A stretch of 64,000 nucleotides of DNA from Lantana camara (Eukaryota > Streptophyta > Magnoliopsida > Lamiales > Verbenaceae): contig CM074858.1 of NCBI GenBank assembly GCA_037501455.1, positions 46,187,001-46,251,000 of the forward strand. The letters run 5' to 3'. The translations under genes and the position numbers were made by a program. Positions 55,003-64,000 of the stretch are shown here, piece after piece. Positions within the stretch are counted from its first letter, which is position 1, and each line of letters starts with the position of its first letter. The notes beneath the pieces are model-generated. The model saw nothing but the letters and a program-made list of their open reading frames with translations. It had not been told where the DNA came from and ran no database searches.

Positions 55003-55968
55003 ATGCACCGAGGTCGTCCTCATCGTGATCGTTCTCCGGGACATCGCCATCGTCGGCATCATCATCGAGAGAGATCACCACCCCCTCCAGCTCAACCACA
55101 GGACTTCATGAATGCTGTGGTTGGCCTTATAGATCAGAGGATGAGAGAGCATGTTCCTCCTGCACCGCCTGCTACACCGGTGCAATTAGAAGCACCTATC
55201 TCAACTATACTTCGGGAATTTCAGAATCAACACCCTCCTAAATTCTTCCATGGCAATGATACCGAGGCGGAGATGTGGTTAAAGGAGGTAGAGAGAATTT
55301 GGGTGCTTATACCATGTGAGTCTCGAGAGAAAGCTCGTTGGACCCTTACGTTGATTCAAGGAGAGGCTTACTCTTGGTGGGAAAGTACTAAGATAGTGTT
55401 GGAGGCCACCGAGGAGGAGATTAATTGGGAGGTCTTTACTCGAGAGTTTAAGAATAAGTTCATTCCTCCCTCAACGCGTACTAGGAGATTGAAGGAGTTT
55501 ACCGAGTTAAGGCAAGGAAGGATGTCAGTTTCGGAGTATATATCCGAGTATGAGAGGCTATCTCGCTATGCACCTAATATAGCGAGTGATGACTTTCATA
55601 AAGCAATGCAGTTTGTGCAAGGGCTTCAACCGGACATACAGGAGGCATTAGAAGCGGTCAATACAAGCACGTGGGCCAAAGCTACCAGCAAAGCTTTGAA
55701 AGTTGAGGATGCCGTCAATGCTAGGAGTTCTACCTCACGAGCGGGATCGATTCAGAAAACTCCACCTAAACCGGCTTTGTCACCATCTCCAGAAAAACCT
55801 CTCTGCACTTATTGTGGACGCGACACCCACACTTATGATGGTTGTAGGAAGCGGTTGCGTCTATGTTTCCGTTGTGGGAGTGCTGAGCACCAGATAGATA
55901 CATGTCCGGAGCGACAAGAACTATCCACCGGGGGTCAACAACCATTTAATAGGCAAGAACAACGGTGA
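55003..55968 (+). CDS. Gypsy gag protein (intact frame) of the gag-only element
   Basis: 321 residues from ATG 55003. Residues 1-35 are a basic, histidine/arginine and proline-rich leader. Residues 36-215 are the retrotransposon gag capsid region ([81 protein letters not shown]). Residues 265-305 carry two CCHC zinc knuckles (CTYCGRDTHTYDGC and CFRCGSAEHQIDTC) for RNA binding. It ends after NRQEQR without entering protease. Compared with the family D gag it is similar throughout and retains the roughly 90 residues that D has lost. An uninterrupted gag in an element about 2% diverged suggests it was functional at insertion. Confidence 0.9.
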   Translation: MHRGRPHRDRSPGHRHRRHHHRERSPPPPAQPQDFMNAVVGLIDQRMREHVPPAPPATPVQLEAPISTILREFQNQHPPKFFHGNDTEAEMWLKEVERIWVLIPCESREKARWTLTLIQGEAYSWWESTKIVLEATEEEINWEVFTREFKNKFIPPSTRTRRLKEFTELRQGRMSVSEYISEYERLSRYAPNIASDDFHKAMQFVQGLQPDIQEALEAVNTSTWAKATSKALKVEDAVNARSSTSRAGSIQKTPPKPALSPSPEKPLCTYCGRDTHTYDGCRKRLRLCFRCGSAEHQIDTCPERQELSTGGQQPFNRQEQR

Positions 55969-56134
55969 ACGGTACATCTAAACATGCATATCACGGGCAT
56001 CATCCGCTTTCTTATTTTATATATTGTATTCCTTGTGTTTGCGTGAGTAATTGAAGTGTTGTTCTTCCTACTTGCTTCATATGTGTTGGTGCATGTATGG
56101 GATTATTTAAGTTTGTACGTGGTGTGGTCATGTA

Positions 56135-56235
56135 AGAGTCGGGGTGCTCTCTTCTTTGCTCGAGAGTCGGGGTGCTCTCTTGTGTGTGGAGAAACAGGGT
56201 TTTCTCATTAATTGTTTGGGAGACGGGGTTCTCTC
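56135..56235 (+). repeat. Array of four short hairpins after gag
   Basis: AGAGTCGGGGTGCTCT (56135), CGAGAGTCGGGGTGCTCTCTTG (56161; stem GAGAG/CTCTC), GGAGAAACAGGGTTTTCTC (56188) and GGGAGACGGGGTTCTCTC (56218). They recur every 26-30 nt with a G-rich loop. Stem type and CGGGG loop match the array in family C (17499-17869, read on the minus strand). Confidence 0.8.
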
Positions 56236-56266
56236 GTCACGTGTTTTAATTTATAGTTCGAGCAGT

Positions 56267-56302
56267 GGACCTGGGGACCAGGTCCTCTTAAGGAGGGGTT
56301 AT
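56267..56302 (+). promoter_or_regulatory. Polypurine tract with adjacent perfect hairpin (gag-only element)
   Basis: GGACCTGG-GGA-CCAGGTCC (56267-56285), then TCTTAAGGAGGGGTTAT and the LTR at 56303. 8-bp perfect stem, 3-nt loop, 17 nt from stem to LTR. Confidence 0.82.
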
Positions 56303-58678
56303 TGTAACGCCCCAATTTTCGATTATGCAATATGTGAATTAATTTCCAAATATGACTTAATTGTTTAATTGCATAATTGTCCTTAAGTGGTCATTTTATT
56401 AATTTGAGGACCTAATTGCATGGAATAGTTATGGACTTAATTGATCAATTTCCATGGGATTGAACTTGATTACATAACTTACATAGTGGAGGGATTAAAT
56501 TGCAATTTGTGCCTAGTCTTATAATATCTAGCATATTTCTTCCATGAGCTCATTTCATGTTATCACTACACTCCTTGCTTCCTTTCTTTTACCGATTCAT
56601 AAACCCTACCAAGAGGAAGAGGATTTCATCATTTTGAAGCTTGGATTCAAGGGTTAATTGCATAAATTGAAGCAACATCATCATCACAACTTCATCTCTT
56701 CTCCTTCTTCTCATTCATTCAAGGTATGAGCTTTAGTTGGGGAAATGCATGAATATATATGAGAGCTAGGGTTGTGTGTTGAGCTTGGCAATTTATGTTT
56801 GAGTTGTGGAAAGCATGATTACATGGTTCTAGCTATGATTTGATGCATATATTGTGAAGGTTATATGCTTGGGGCATGAGTTCATATGTGGGTTCTAAAG
56901 TGTTGATTCTTGATGATTAATGAGAGATATGAATGTTTATGTTAGATTTTATTATATACTAAGCATGTATACATGTTATTTCATGTTTTAGAGGCATTTT
57001 GGTGCTTGGAAGTGGTGTTTTGTTGTTGTTCTTGTCTTGGCCGAAACTCCCCTGCATCTGTTCTGTTTCTGTAATGTCCAGAAACTGGGAACGGTCGTTC
57101 CCGCCTTAGTGCATTTTGGGAATGGACGTTCCCAGGCATCTGTGTGTGGTTGGGCCAGCGAGACTGGGAACGACCGTTCCCACTTTGGCCTGTTAGCCGG
57201 AAGGGCCGTTCCCAGCCCAAAGCGTGTTTTATTTTATAAAACGCTGGCGCGTTTCTGAAGGGCCATGGGAACGGCCCTTCCCATTTTCAAAGGAAAGCCG
57301 GAACGGCCGTTCCCATGCGTCTGACAGAACAAAATATTCTGCATAAAATTACATTTTTAGCATCTCGTTCCAACGGCTTCTTTGACCCCGATTTGATATT
57401 ATATGATCTAAAATGAAGTGAAACAAGATATTTTCATGGTACATTGCATCATACTCGTCGTCTCGTTGCATTTCGCCGTTCGTCCTATTTGGTACATTTT
57501 GAGTCGTGTCTTATGTAGACTTGTCTTTGTTGCATAGACCGGCACGCCAGTGACATGGAGTGCGCTTCTTAGGCCGTGCCTTTCTCTTTAAATTGTCGGT
57601 ACAGGTGAGGTTTAATTGCTAGATATCTAGAACCATTACAACCCTATGTGATGTTTTAAGTCAAAAGGTATATATATCTATAGTTTTCTAAACTCTATTG
57701 AATTGCATATGATTTACCGAATTGTATTGTCTTGTATTGATTGACTGTGTTTTGGGCGAGTATATTGTACCGTGCACTGTGGGCCCGAGAGTTAGTGTTT
57801 GAGCCAACCGGGAAAGCATGGGCTGACGGGTAACTCTTACACTCCTCTCTACCGTGGGGATGAACCCTGAATCCACCAGGAGGTTTGGTGGAGGAAGGAG
57901 TCCCGTGCGTGGGAGTCATGTTCCCGACGTACACCGTGTTTACCGTGGATGGATCGGGCCTTGCAAACCCACCATCATTGGAGGAAGAAGGAGTTATTGA
58001 AACTGCTACGTGTGCACTGTAATTGATTGCATGACCACTTAATTAATTAATGAAAAGTATCGTGATTGTACACGGTCGGAGTAAGGTTGGAGAATGCCCT
58101 CACTCGCCGGGCCACTGATTGATTGATTGATTGAAATGATTGATTGTTAAATCTGATAGTTATAATCTCGGGCGAGCTTTGTGTTGTTATTGAACTAAGG
58201 TTGTTTTGTTTATAAAACCTTACCCGAGGTTATGACTTACATGTTATCTGCGCTTATATATTATTATGCCCCTCGCTCAGTCTTGTGGAGACTGACACCT
58301 CACCTTTCAGTTTTGCAGGTTGTGTGCTAGGCGGGATTGATGTCGAGTCCAGTCTTTCATTTTGGGTCTAGCACGTGTCCATCCTACTTTGGCATATGTA
58401 TTGTTATCTACTGCTTTATGAAATGTTATGTATGTGAGAGATGATAATGTATTGATAGGAGATTAGAAGTGGTTTGCTTGTTAAAGACTTGATATTAATG
58501 CATCTCAGTTTATTTTCTGTTGTGATAATTGGTTTGGGGTTAGTCCCGCCTAGCTAGTTAGCATTTATTCTCTTATCACCCGTTCGCTATGGCTTAGTTC
58601 ATGTATGGATTATCCATTTCATATGTGGACTGGGCTCTAGTGCGGGGGATGTGATACCTTTGTGCTTCGGGTGTTACA
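56303..58678 (+). repeat. Gag-only element 3' LTR
   Basis: 2376 bp, from TGTAACGCCCC to GGTGTTACA. It differs from the 5' LTR at about 40 sites and lacks 6 bp of a CAT microsatellite near 56674. It contains palindromes 57087-57314 and the hairpin 58277-58295. Confidence 0.93.
57087..57314. repeat. Six paired palindromes, gag-only element 3' LTR
   Basis: Same set as 53158-53385. Here the third is intact (GGGAACGACCGTTCCC) but the second reads GGGAATGGACGTTCCC, so each LTR has decayed at different sites. Confidence 0.83.
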
Positions 58679-58683
58679 TCGAA

Positions 58684-59672
58684 GAAGGAGAATGCGTCTT
58701 GAAGGTTGGGAATGGAACAAGCGTTCAAGCTCAAGCCATTGGGACGTGTAGATTAGATTTAAGTGTCTTTACTTTAGTTTTGAATAAAGTCCTTTATGTA
58801 CCTTCTATTATTCGTAATATAATTTCCATTCCAATATTAGATTGTGAAGGATATGAGACTTTCTCCAGAAATGGAAAATTTTATCTTAAGAAGAATAAAG
58901 CTTCCGTTTTACTAGGTACATTATCTAATGGACTTTATACAACTGAAGACACCAATATTTTGAATATACAACAATCAAACAAACACAAAAGAGATGATAA
59001 GATCTCGGCTTCTTTATGGCACGCACGTTTAGGCCATATTTCTAAAGATATGATTGCTAAGTTAACTAATTTAGGATTATCCTATGATAATGAACTTAAA
59101 GAGTAGACTCATTGTGAATCATGTCTTAAAGGAAAAATGGCCAAGACTCCCTTTAATGGTAAAGTGGAACGTGCCACTAAAATGTTAGATTTAATCCATA
59201 CTGATGTTTGTGGACCACTTAGTGTAAGTACTAGAAACAATCATCAGTATTTCATAACCTTCATAGATGACTTTAGTCGTTTTGGTTATGTGTACTTAAT
59301 GAAGTATAAATCCGAAGCCTTTGAGAAATTCTTGGAATTTCAGAAGGAGGTTGAGAACCAAACCGGTCACAAGATTAAGACACTTCGATCTGATCGAGGT
59401 AGCGAGTATCTAAGTGATGAATTCCTTAATCATCTCAGAGATAATGGAATTATCTCTCAGTGGACTCCTCCGGGAACTCCTCAATTGAATGGAGTTTCCG
59501 AAAGAAGGAACAGAACCCTACTTGTTATGGTTCGTTCCATGATGAGTTTCACTGAATTGCTACCATCATTCTAGGGTTATGCCCTAGAATCAGCAGTTAA
59601 GATTCTGAATCTTGTTCCCTCCAAATCTGTACCCAAAACCCCATATGTGATGTGGTTTGGCAAAATCCCTAA
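58684..59672 (+). pseudogene. Copia protease end, GAG-pre-integrase and integrase, broken
   Basis: Continues the frame cut at 52367. Blocks: LKVGNGTSVQAQAIG and LDLSVFTLVLNKVLYVPSII (protease to pre-integrase linker), LWHARLGHISKDMIAKL and HCESCLKGKM (HHCC zinc region) with a TAG at 59104-59106 between them, then the integrase core: LDLIHTDVCGPLS, FITFIDDFSRFGYVY, TLRSDRGSEYLSDEF and NGVSERRNRTLL. The D, D and E catalytic residues are all present. A TAG follows at 59572-59574 and the frame then continues to WFGKIPN, where the solo LTR enters with duplication CCTAA (59668-59672). Confidence 0.88.
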
Positions 59673-60872
59673 TGTGACACCCCGACTTTCAGACCGTACA
59701 GGTATGACGTATGTGCGTAATTTATTTTATTTAAATTCTTATTCTTTATTCTTTTAATTCTTATTTCAAATATTTCTTATGGATTTGAATGAAATTTTAT
59801 ATGATTACGAATGCTATTTGTTAAGATTTGATTCGTTCATGCTTGAATTGAATCCGGAATTTTCTGTTGTTTTGGTATGATAGAGAATTACGTGTTATGA
59901 ACTTGGATATATGCTCGTTACATGTTTTCGAATCTAATTGTTGAGCTTTTGAATTAGTTGTTACGTTCGGAACCTAAAGGAGGTTAAAACGCTTTTAGCA
60001 CACCTTGGGTTCCAATATGTGTAATTTGAGCTCGGGAATTCGGATTCGAATTCCGTCACCACCGTGGAACTCGTTTCGACGATTCAGGTTCGATGGACTA
60101 AGCCTCATAACCTTTTAAGCTCATTTGATAATCCGAAATCTGACCGGAAACTTACCTCGCTCTTATATGACTACCTTACACTTAATTGCACCTTAGTCCC
60201 TCAACTCTTGACATATTACCCTCAAGCTTGGCCCCACACTCCACCAAAACAATGCATAACCATCTCTCTCCCTCTCTTAATCGGTACAAGCAAGAAAAAG
60301 GAAGAAAAGTGCAGCACTTTGGAGCTAAACCCTTCAACCCGTCACTATTCATCCCAAGGAGGTTTTGAGCTCTAATCTCCATTTTCTTCCAACATCTTCA
60401 AGGGGTAAGATATTATTTGATATGTACATGATTATATGGTCATTTTGAGCTATTAATTCCATGCTTTGGGCTATGTTTGATACACATATGGAACATGACA
60501 TGAATTTTAAGGGTTTGATGATCACCTTGGTTTCTTGGACTTAAGCTTTAGTTTGAAGTTATATATATGATCTCTTATGACTCTAATATGCTTATATGAT
60601 CTCCCTTTTCAATATGGATGAGTGTGGTGGAAGTTGCCATTGATGAAATTTGAATTCTTGCATGAGAGTTCTTGATATATATGATAATTTTTGAGCTTTT
60701 GGGATGATTGGATGATTGTATGTTAATTAGGGAGTGATTTTCCTTCATTTGCATGAGTTTTGTGGCTTGAGGTTGTTGCTTGATGTTGCTGCGTGCTCCC
60801 CTGCTTCCTTGCTCTGTTTTTTCACGCAGAGTTACTGTTGCTGCTGCTATTTTTTTTCGAAGACGATAGGCC

Positions 60873-61085
60873 AACACGGCCGTGTCATCTTTATGCATGT
60901 TTTGGACACGGCCGTGTCAGCCTCTCGACTTGGAGCAATTTATTTTTATAAAACCGGACACGGCCGTGTCCATTTTGAACTAAAACTCAACACGGCCGTG
61001 TCAGCCTCTCGAATTAAGCTCCTGAATTTATTTTAACCGGACAAGGCCGTGTCCATTTTGAACTAAAACCCAACACGGCCGTGTC
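60873..61085. repeat. Six RACACGGCCGTGTC palindromes in three pairs (family E LTR)
   Basis: Starts at 60873, 60905, 60957, 60989, 61040 and 61072; spacing 32, 52, 32, 51, 32. All share the 12-bp core ACACGGCCGTGT except 61040 (GACAAGGCCGTGTC). Pairs are embedded in a roughly 84-bp tandem unit with the words CATTTTGAACTAAAAC and CAGCCTCTCGA. Confidence 0.88.
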
Positions 61086-62217
61086 ATTTGAAAATATGGC
61101 GGCGACAATTGCTCGTTTTATCGCTTCGTTGCTTTTCTTTGTGTTTTCTTTCTTCGTTTATGACGTGTATGCAATGTTAGCTTGTTATATTACGCATTAT
61201 GTGCCTTGTTTTGAACTTATGATCTCATTTTCTATGAATTGTGTGAATATGATTTGGTAGGGTTCATTTGTCATGTTTATGTATTTCATTTGCTTTAATT
61301 GCATCCCTAAGCATTTTCGAGCGTCTAATTGGTACATATTTGAGTCTAAGTCTCGGGTCTTGCGTTCTTTTGTTTCAGAGCCTCTTCACGAAGTTAAAGA
61401 GCCCGAGGTTTAGGTGTTCGGTTGCTTCTTTTGTCCGATTTTCACTCCGCTTCCACTTCAAGGTGAGGGTTAGGATCTTTTCTTATAGATAAACGACCTA
61501 TGGCCTTTATGTTATTGATTTCGTATCCCGCATGTGGCTATATATGTATTATATGGTTAAATACGAATGCTTATGATACGTTTATGATTTTATGAATCCC
61601 TTTTCAAATTTATGAAAATGGTATAAGTATGGGCATATATGAGCTTATGATTTTGAATCCCTTGTACGTTTCCTTTATGATTCCGCGAGATGTGCCCTGA
61701 AAGATGGGATTATTGGTATGTTTCTTATGAATCCGGGCCCAGGGATTGTGGGTAAAGACCCCTGGTACGGCAAGGGCCGTCGGGTTAAGCCTGTGCACAT
61801 CCCATTTGAGGTGGTGGCGTGCGACTCTTGGAGGTTGAGAAGACGCTCTTACCTTGAGCCCTCGGTGAATAACCGGGGAAGGCATATCGTGGGTTAGCTA
61901 CCCCGTATGTATATAGAATCCATATGGGTGGAAAGGGTTTGATTCCCGATCACCAAGGCGTTGAGGAGTTATGAATTTATGAATTCTTATGTATTTATGA
62001 TTTGTATGAGGAGTTGAGGAGGTCCGTACTCGCCGGACGTTTATGTTTCTTTTATGCTTTGGTGGTTGTGAAACGAGTTAGGATTTCCTTGGTATTATAT
62101 GTATGTTTTAAAAATGATTTGGTATGAAAAACCCTAGCTCGGTTCATGATTGACCCCTTTGACTATTTGTGATGCTCTATATGTAGTTATGGTGTGGGTG
62201 TGCGTTAGCCCCCTCAC

Positions 62218-62235
62218 TCAGTCAAGTTTGACTGA
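62218..62235 (+). promoter_or_regulatory. Conserved LTR hairpin TCAGTCAA/TTGACTGA (family E)
   Basis: 8-bp perfect stem with loop GT, preceded by GCCCCCTCAC and followed after a pyrimidine-rich run by TTTAGTTGCAGG. Counterpart of the hairpins at 9407-9425, 12820-12835, 14262-14278, 39141-39159 and 54348-54366. Confidence 0.65.
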
Positions 62236-62671
62236 CCCCTTCCTTTTAACACTTTAGTTGCAGGTTGCTCGAGCTAGGCGGGGAAGTGCGTCGGTCGTGT
62301 CGTACTTTCGAGTTTAGGTCGAGTCGGCATTTTTACCTGCTGCATTTTAATTACTTTTATAAATTGTTTTGAATCCTAAATATGTATTCGGAGATTTATG
62401 TTAATACTTGACCTATTTTTGGGCCGTCAGGCCGTTGTATATGATGTATATGTTAGTATAGAGCTTCTTTGCGATCCTTATGATATTGCTTCCGCATTCT
62501 TATTGTCTGTCTGCGCGCTCTGTTCGTGTTATAGCCCCGCTTAGCCTAGCGTGTGAGTGTAGGTTCCCGTTCGCTTAGGCTGGGACTCATGTATGGAAAT
62601 CCATTTCACATGTGGGTTCGGGTTTAAGTGCGGGGGATGTGGTGGCCCACCGTTCTGGGCACTACACCTAA

Positions 62672-64000
62672 CTATTCTTACTTAAGAATTTGGGGTTGTC
62701 CTGTTTACGTGAAGAGGATAGTGGGAGATAAGCTTGAAGCTAGATCAAGCTTATGTAACTTCGTAGGATATCCTAAAGAGTCAATAGGATATCATTTCTA
62801 CGATCCTCTTGAACAAAAGGTCTTTGTGTCGAGAAACGCCACTTTTCTTAAGGACTCGTTCCTTAAAGAAAAGAAAGGCAAGATCGCAGAACTCAAAGAG
62901 GTTCGAGACCAAGGTCCCACGCCTAGCTTGGAGAATGACGTCCCTATCCCTACCCAAGAGAGTGATACACGCGATAATCCTCCTTAAATAAGACGTTCCG
63001 AACGCATTCCTAGACAACTAGAGAGATGGTATGGTTTTCTCCACCAAACATCTCAAATGGATAATGACCCATTAACTTATGAGGAGGCACTGTTAGATTC
63101 GGACTATGAAAAGTGGAAAAAAGCAATGAAATCCGAAATGGATTCCATGTACTCTAACCAAGTTTGGACCTTGGTTGATCCACTTGATGGGATCAGTCCC
63201 ATAGGGTGTAAATGGATATATAAGCGCAAGTTTGGAGTAGATGGAAGCATGGCAGCCTTTAAAGCAAGATTAGTTGCTAAGGGGTTTACTCAAAGACCAG
63301 GTGTAGACTTTGATGAAACCTTCTCCCCGGTTGCAATGTAAAAATCCATAAGGATCCTACTTGCCATTGCTGCATATTATGACTATGAGATATGGCAAAT
63401 GGATGTGAAAACTGCCTTTCTCAATGGAGACATTGACAAAGACATTTACATGGAGCAACCCATGGGTTTCACATTCAGTGGGAGCGAGCAAAAGGTTTGC
63501 AAGATTCAACGTTCAATCTACGGATTGAAACAAGCTTCTAGGAATTGAAACATTCGATTTGATGAAGCAGTCAAATCGTTTGGCTTTATTCAAAATCCGA
63601 ATGAGTCCTGCGTGTACAAGAAAGAATAGGAAACCTCGGTTCAATTTTTGGTACTTTATGTAGATGACATCCTCCTCATTGGGAATGCGAAGGTTGACAT
63701 GAAAGTAACAAAGTCTTGGTTATCGAACCAATTTGAGATGAAGGATCTTGGTGATGCATCCTACATTCTCGGTATAAAGATCTATCGGGATAGATCTAGG
63801 AGATTGTTAGGATTATCACAGTCGGTTTACATAGACAAAGTACTAAAGAGATTTAGTATGGAAGAATCCAAATGTGGAAAACTTCCAATGGGCCTGGGAA
63901 CAGTTCTTTCGAAGAAACTGTGTCCCAAAACTGAACTTTAACAGTCCAGGATGTCCAAAATTCCTTATGCATCAGCTATAGGAAGCATAATGTATGCAAT
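62672..64000 (+). pseudogene. Copia integrase C-terminus and reverse transcriptase, broken, runs off the window
   Basis: Continues the frame cut at 59672. Blocks: LRIWGCPVYVKRIVGDKLEA and CNFVGYPKESIGYHFYDP (integrase C-terminal region), RRSERIPRQLERWYGF, then RT: EALLDSDYEKWKKAMKSEMD, GCKWIYKRKFGVDG, KARLVAKGFTQRPGVDFDET, WQMDVKTAFLNGDIDKDIYM, IYGLKQASRN, LVLYVDDILLIGN (YVDD catalytic box at about 63657) and MKDLGDASYILGIKIYRDRS. In-frame stops at 62985, 63339, near 63547, near 63628 and near 63940 inactivate it. The RNase H would lie beyond 64000. Confidence 0.9.

Larger units (their letters stand above)
52368..58678 (+). mobile_element. Gag-only non-autonomous gypsy element (TR-GAG type), 6311 bp
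   Basis: LTRs at 52368-54749 (2382 bp) and 56303-58678 (2376 bp), target duplication TCGAA (52363-52367 and 58679-58683). The internal domain is only 1553 bp: primer site 54757, gag 55003-55968, hairpin array 56135-56235, PPT hairpin 56267-56285 and polypurine tract. No protease, RT or integrase is present. I count about 40 LTR differences plus a 6-bp microsatellite change (about 98% identity), mostly transitions, so it is clearly older than family D. The gag is closely related to that of family D, which could supply enzymes to related copies. Confidence 0.92.
59673..62666 (+). mobile_element. Solo LTR, gypsy family E, 2994 bp
   Basis: TGTGACACCCC to GGGCACTACA with target duplication CCTAA (59668-59672 and 62667-62671). 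No partner LTR or internal domain. It shows the shared gypsy LTR landmarks (hairpin 62218-62235, CCCGTTCGCTTAGGC, CATGTATGGAAATCCATTTC, GTGCGGGGGATGTGG). The middle carries six GACACGGCCGTGTC-type palindromes at 60873-61085. It splits the copia integrase C-terminal region; the copia frame resumes after the duplication. Confidence 0.92.
38161..64000 (+). mobile_element. Ty1/copia retrotransposon split by three gypsy insertions; runs off the window
   Basis: It starts with TGTTAGGAATAGTGCCC at 38161. Its own sequence lies in four pieces: 38161-38700, 48616-52367, 58684-59672 and 62672-64000. At each break a 5-bp duplication (TGTCT, TCGAA, CCTAA) flanks the inserted element, and the copia sequence or reading frame continues across. 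Content in order: 5' LTR with G-box cluster and TATA box, long leader, gag and protease, GAG-pre-integrase and integrase, then reverse transcriptase to the window edge. In-frame stops at 59104, 59572, 62985, 63339 and near 63547 make it defective. The 3' LTR is outside the window. Confidence 0.9.

Overview
The window is repeat-dense nuclear DNA of a flowering plant, almost certainly a eudicot. The evidence is spliceosomal intron remnants, plant CACTA, Ty1/copia and Ty3/gypsy (Tat and Tekay-like chromovirus) elements, initiator-Met-tRNA primer sites, and a fragment of a plant ABCC transporter. I see no intact host gene, no rRNA or tRNA gene and no CRISPR array. Species cannot be told from the sequence.

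Layout. (i) 1-6340: AT-rich DNA holding a degraded CACTA (En/Spm) element: a TNP2-type transposase N-terminal fragment (2964-3632), a captured ABCC transporter gene fragment (4446-4843) and a subterminal-repeat region ending in a CACTA-type terminus at 6337. (ii) 6661-36623: an old, broken Tat-type Ty3/gypsy element. Its pol (+) carries a solo LTR (6899-9845, TSD TGACG). Its antisense 'plant mobile domain' ORF (-) carries another solo LTR (12291-32484, TSD ACTCG), which is itself split by a three-LTR/two-internal-domain tandem retrotransposon (13748-30133, TSD ATGAC, unit 6446 bp). (iii) 36624-38160: AT-rich DNA with a broken DUF223/RPA-like OB-fold gene fragment. (iv) 38161-64000 (runs off the window): a Ty1/copia element split three times: by a complete, very young Tekay-like gypsy element on the minus strand (38701-48610, TSD TGTCT), by a gag-only non-autonomous gypsy element (52368-58678, TSD TCGAA) and by a solo LTR (59673-62666, TSD CCTAA).

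The most interesting signals are RNA- or DNA-structural rather than coding. Three different Tekay-like elements carry a perfect hairpin exactly 17 nt from the 3' LTR, next to the polypurine tract, with compensated stem changes and a GGA/AGGA loop. Two non-autonomous elements carry arrays of about 30-nt covarying hairpins between their coding or non-coding body and that site. All the long gypsy LTRs share a TCAGTC/GACTGA hairpin. Two LTR groups carry six palindromes arranged as three pairs with about 32-bp spacing, but with different arms around a common CGGCCG core. Together these suggest a conserved cis-acting set used by autonomous and non-autonomous members. That is inference from sequence reading alone; all counts and identities quoted were made by eye.
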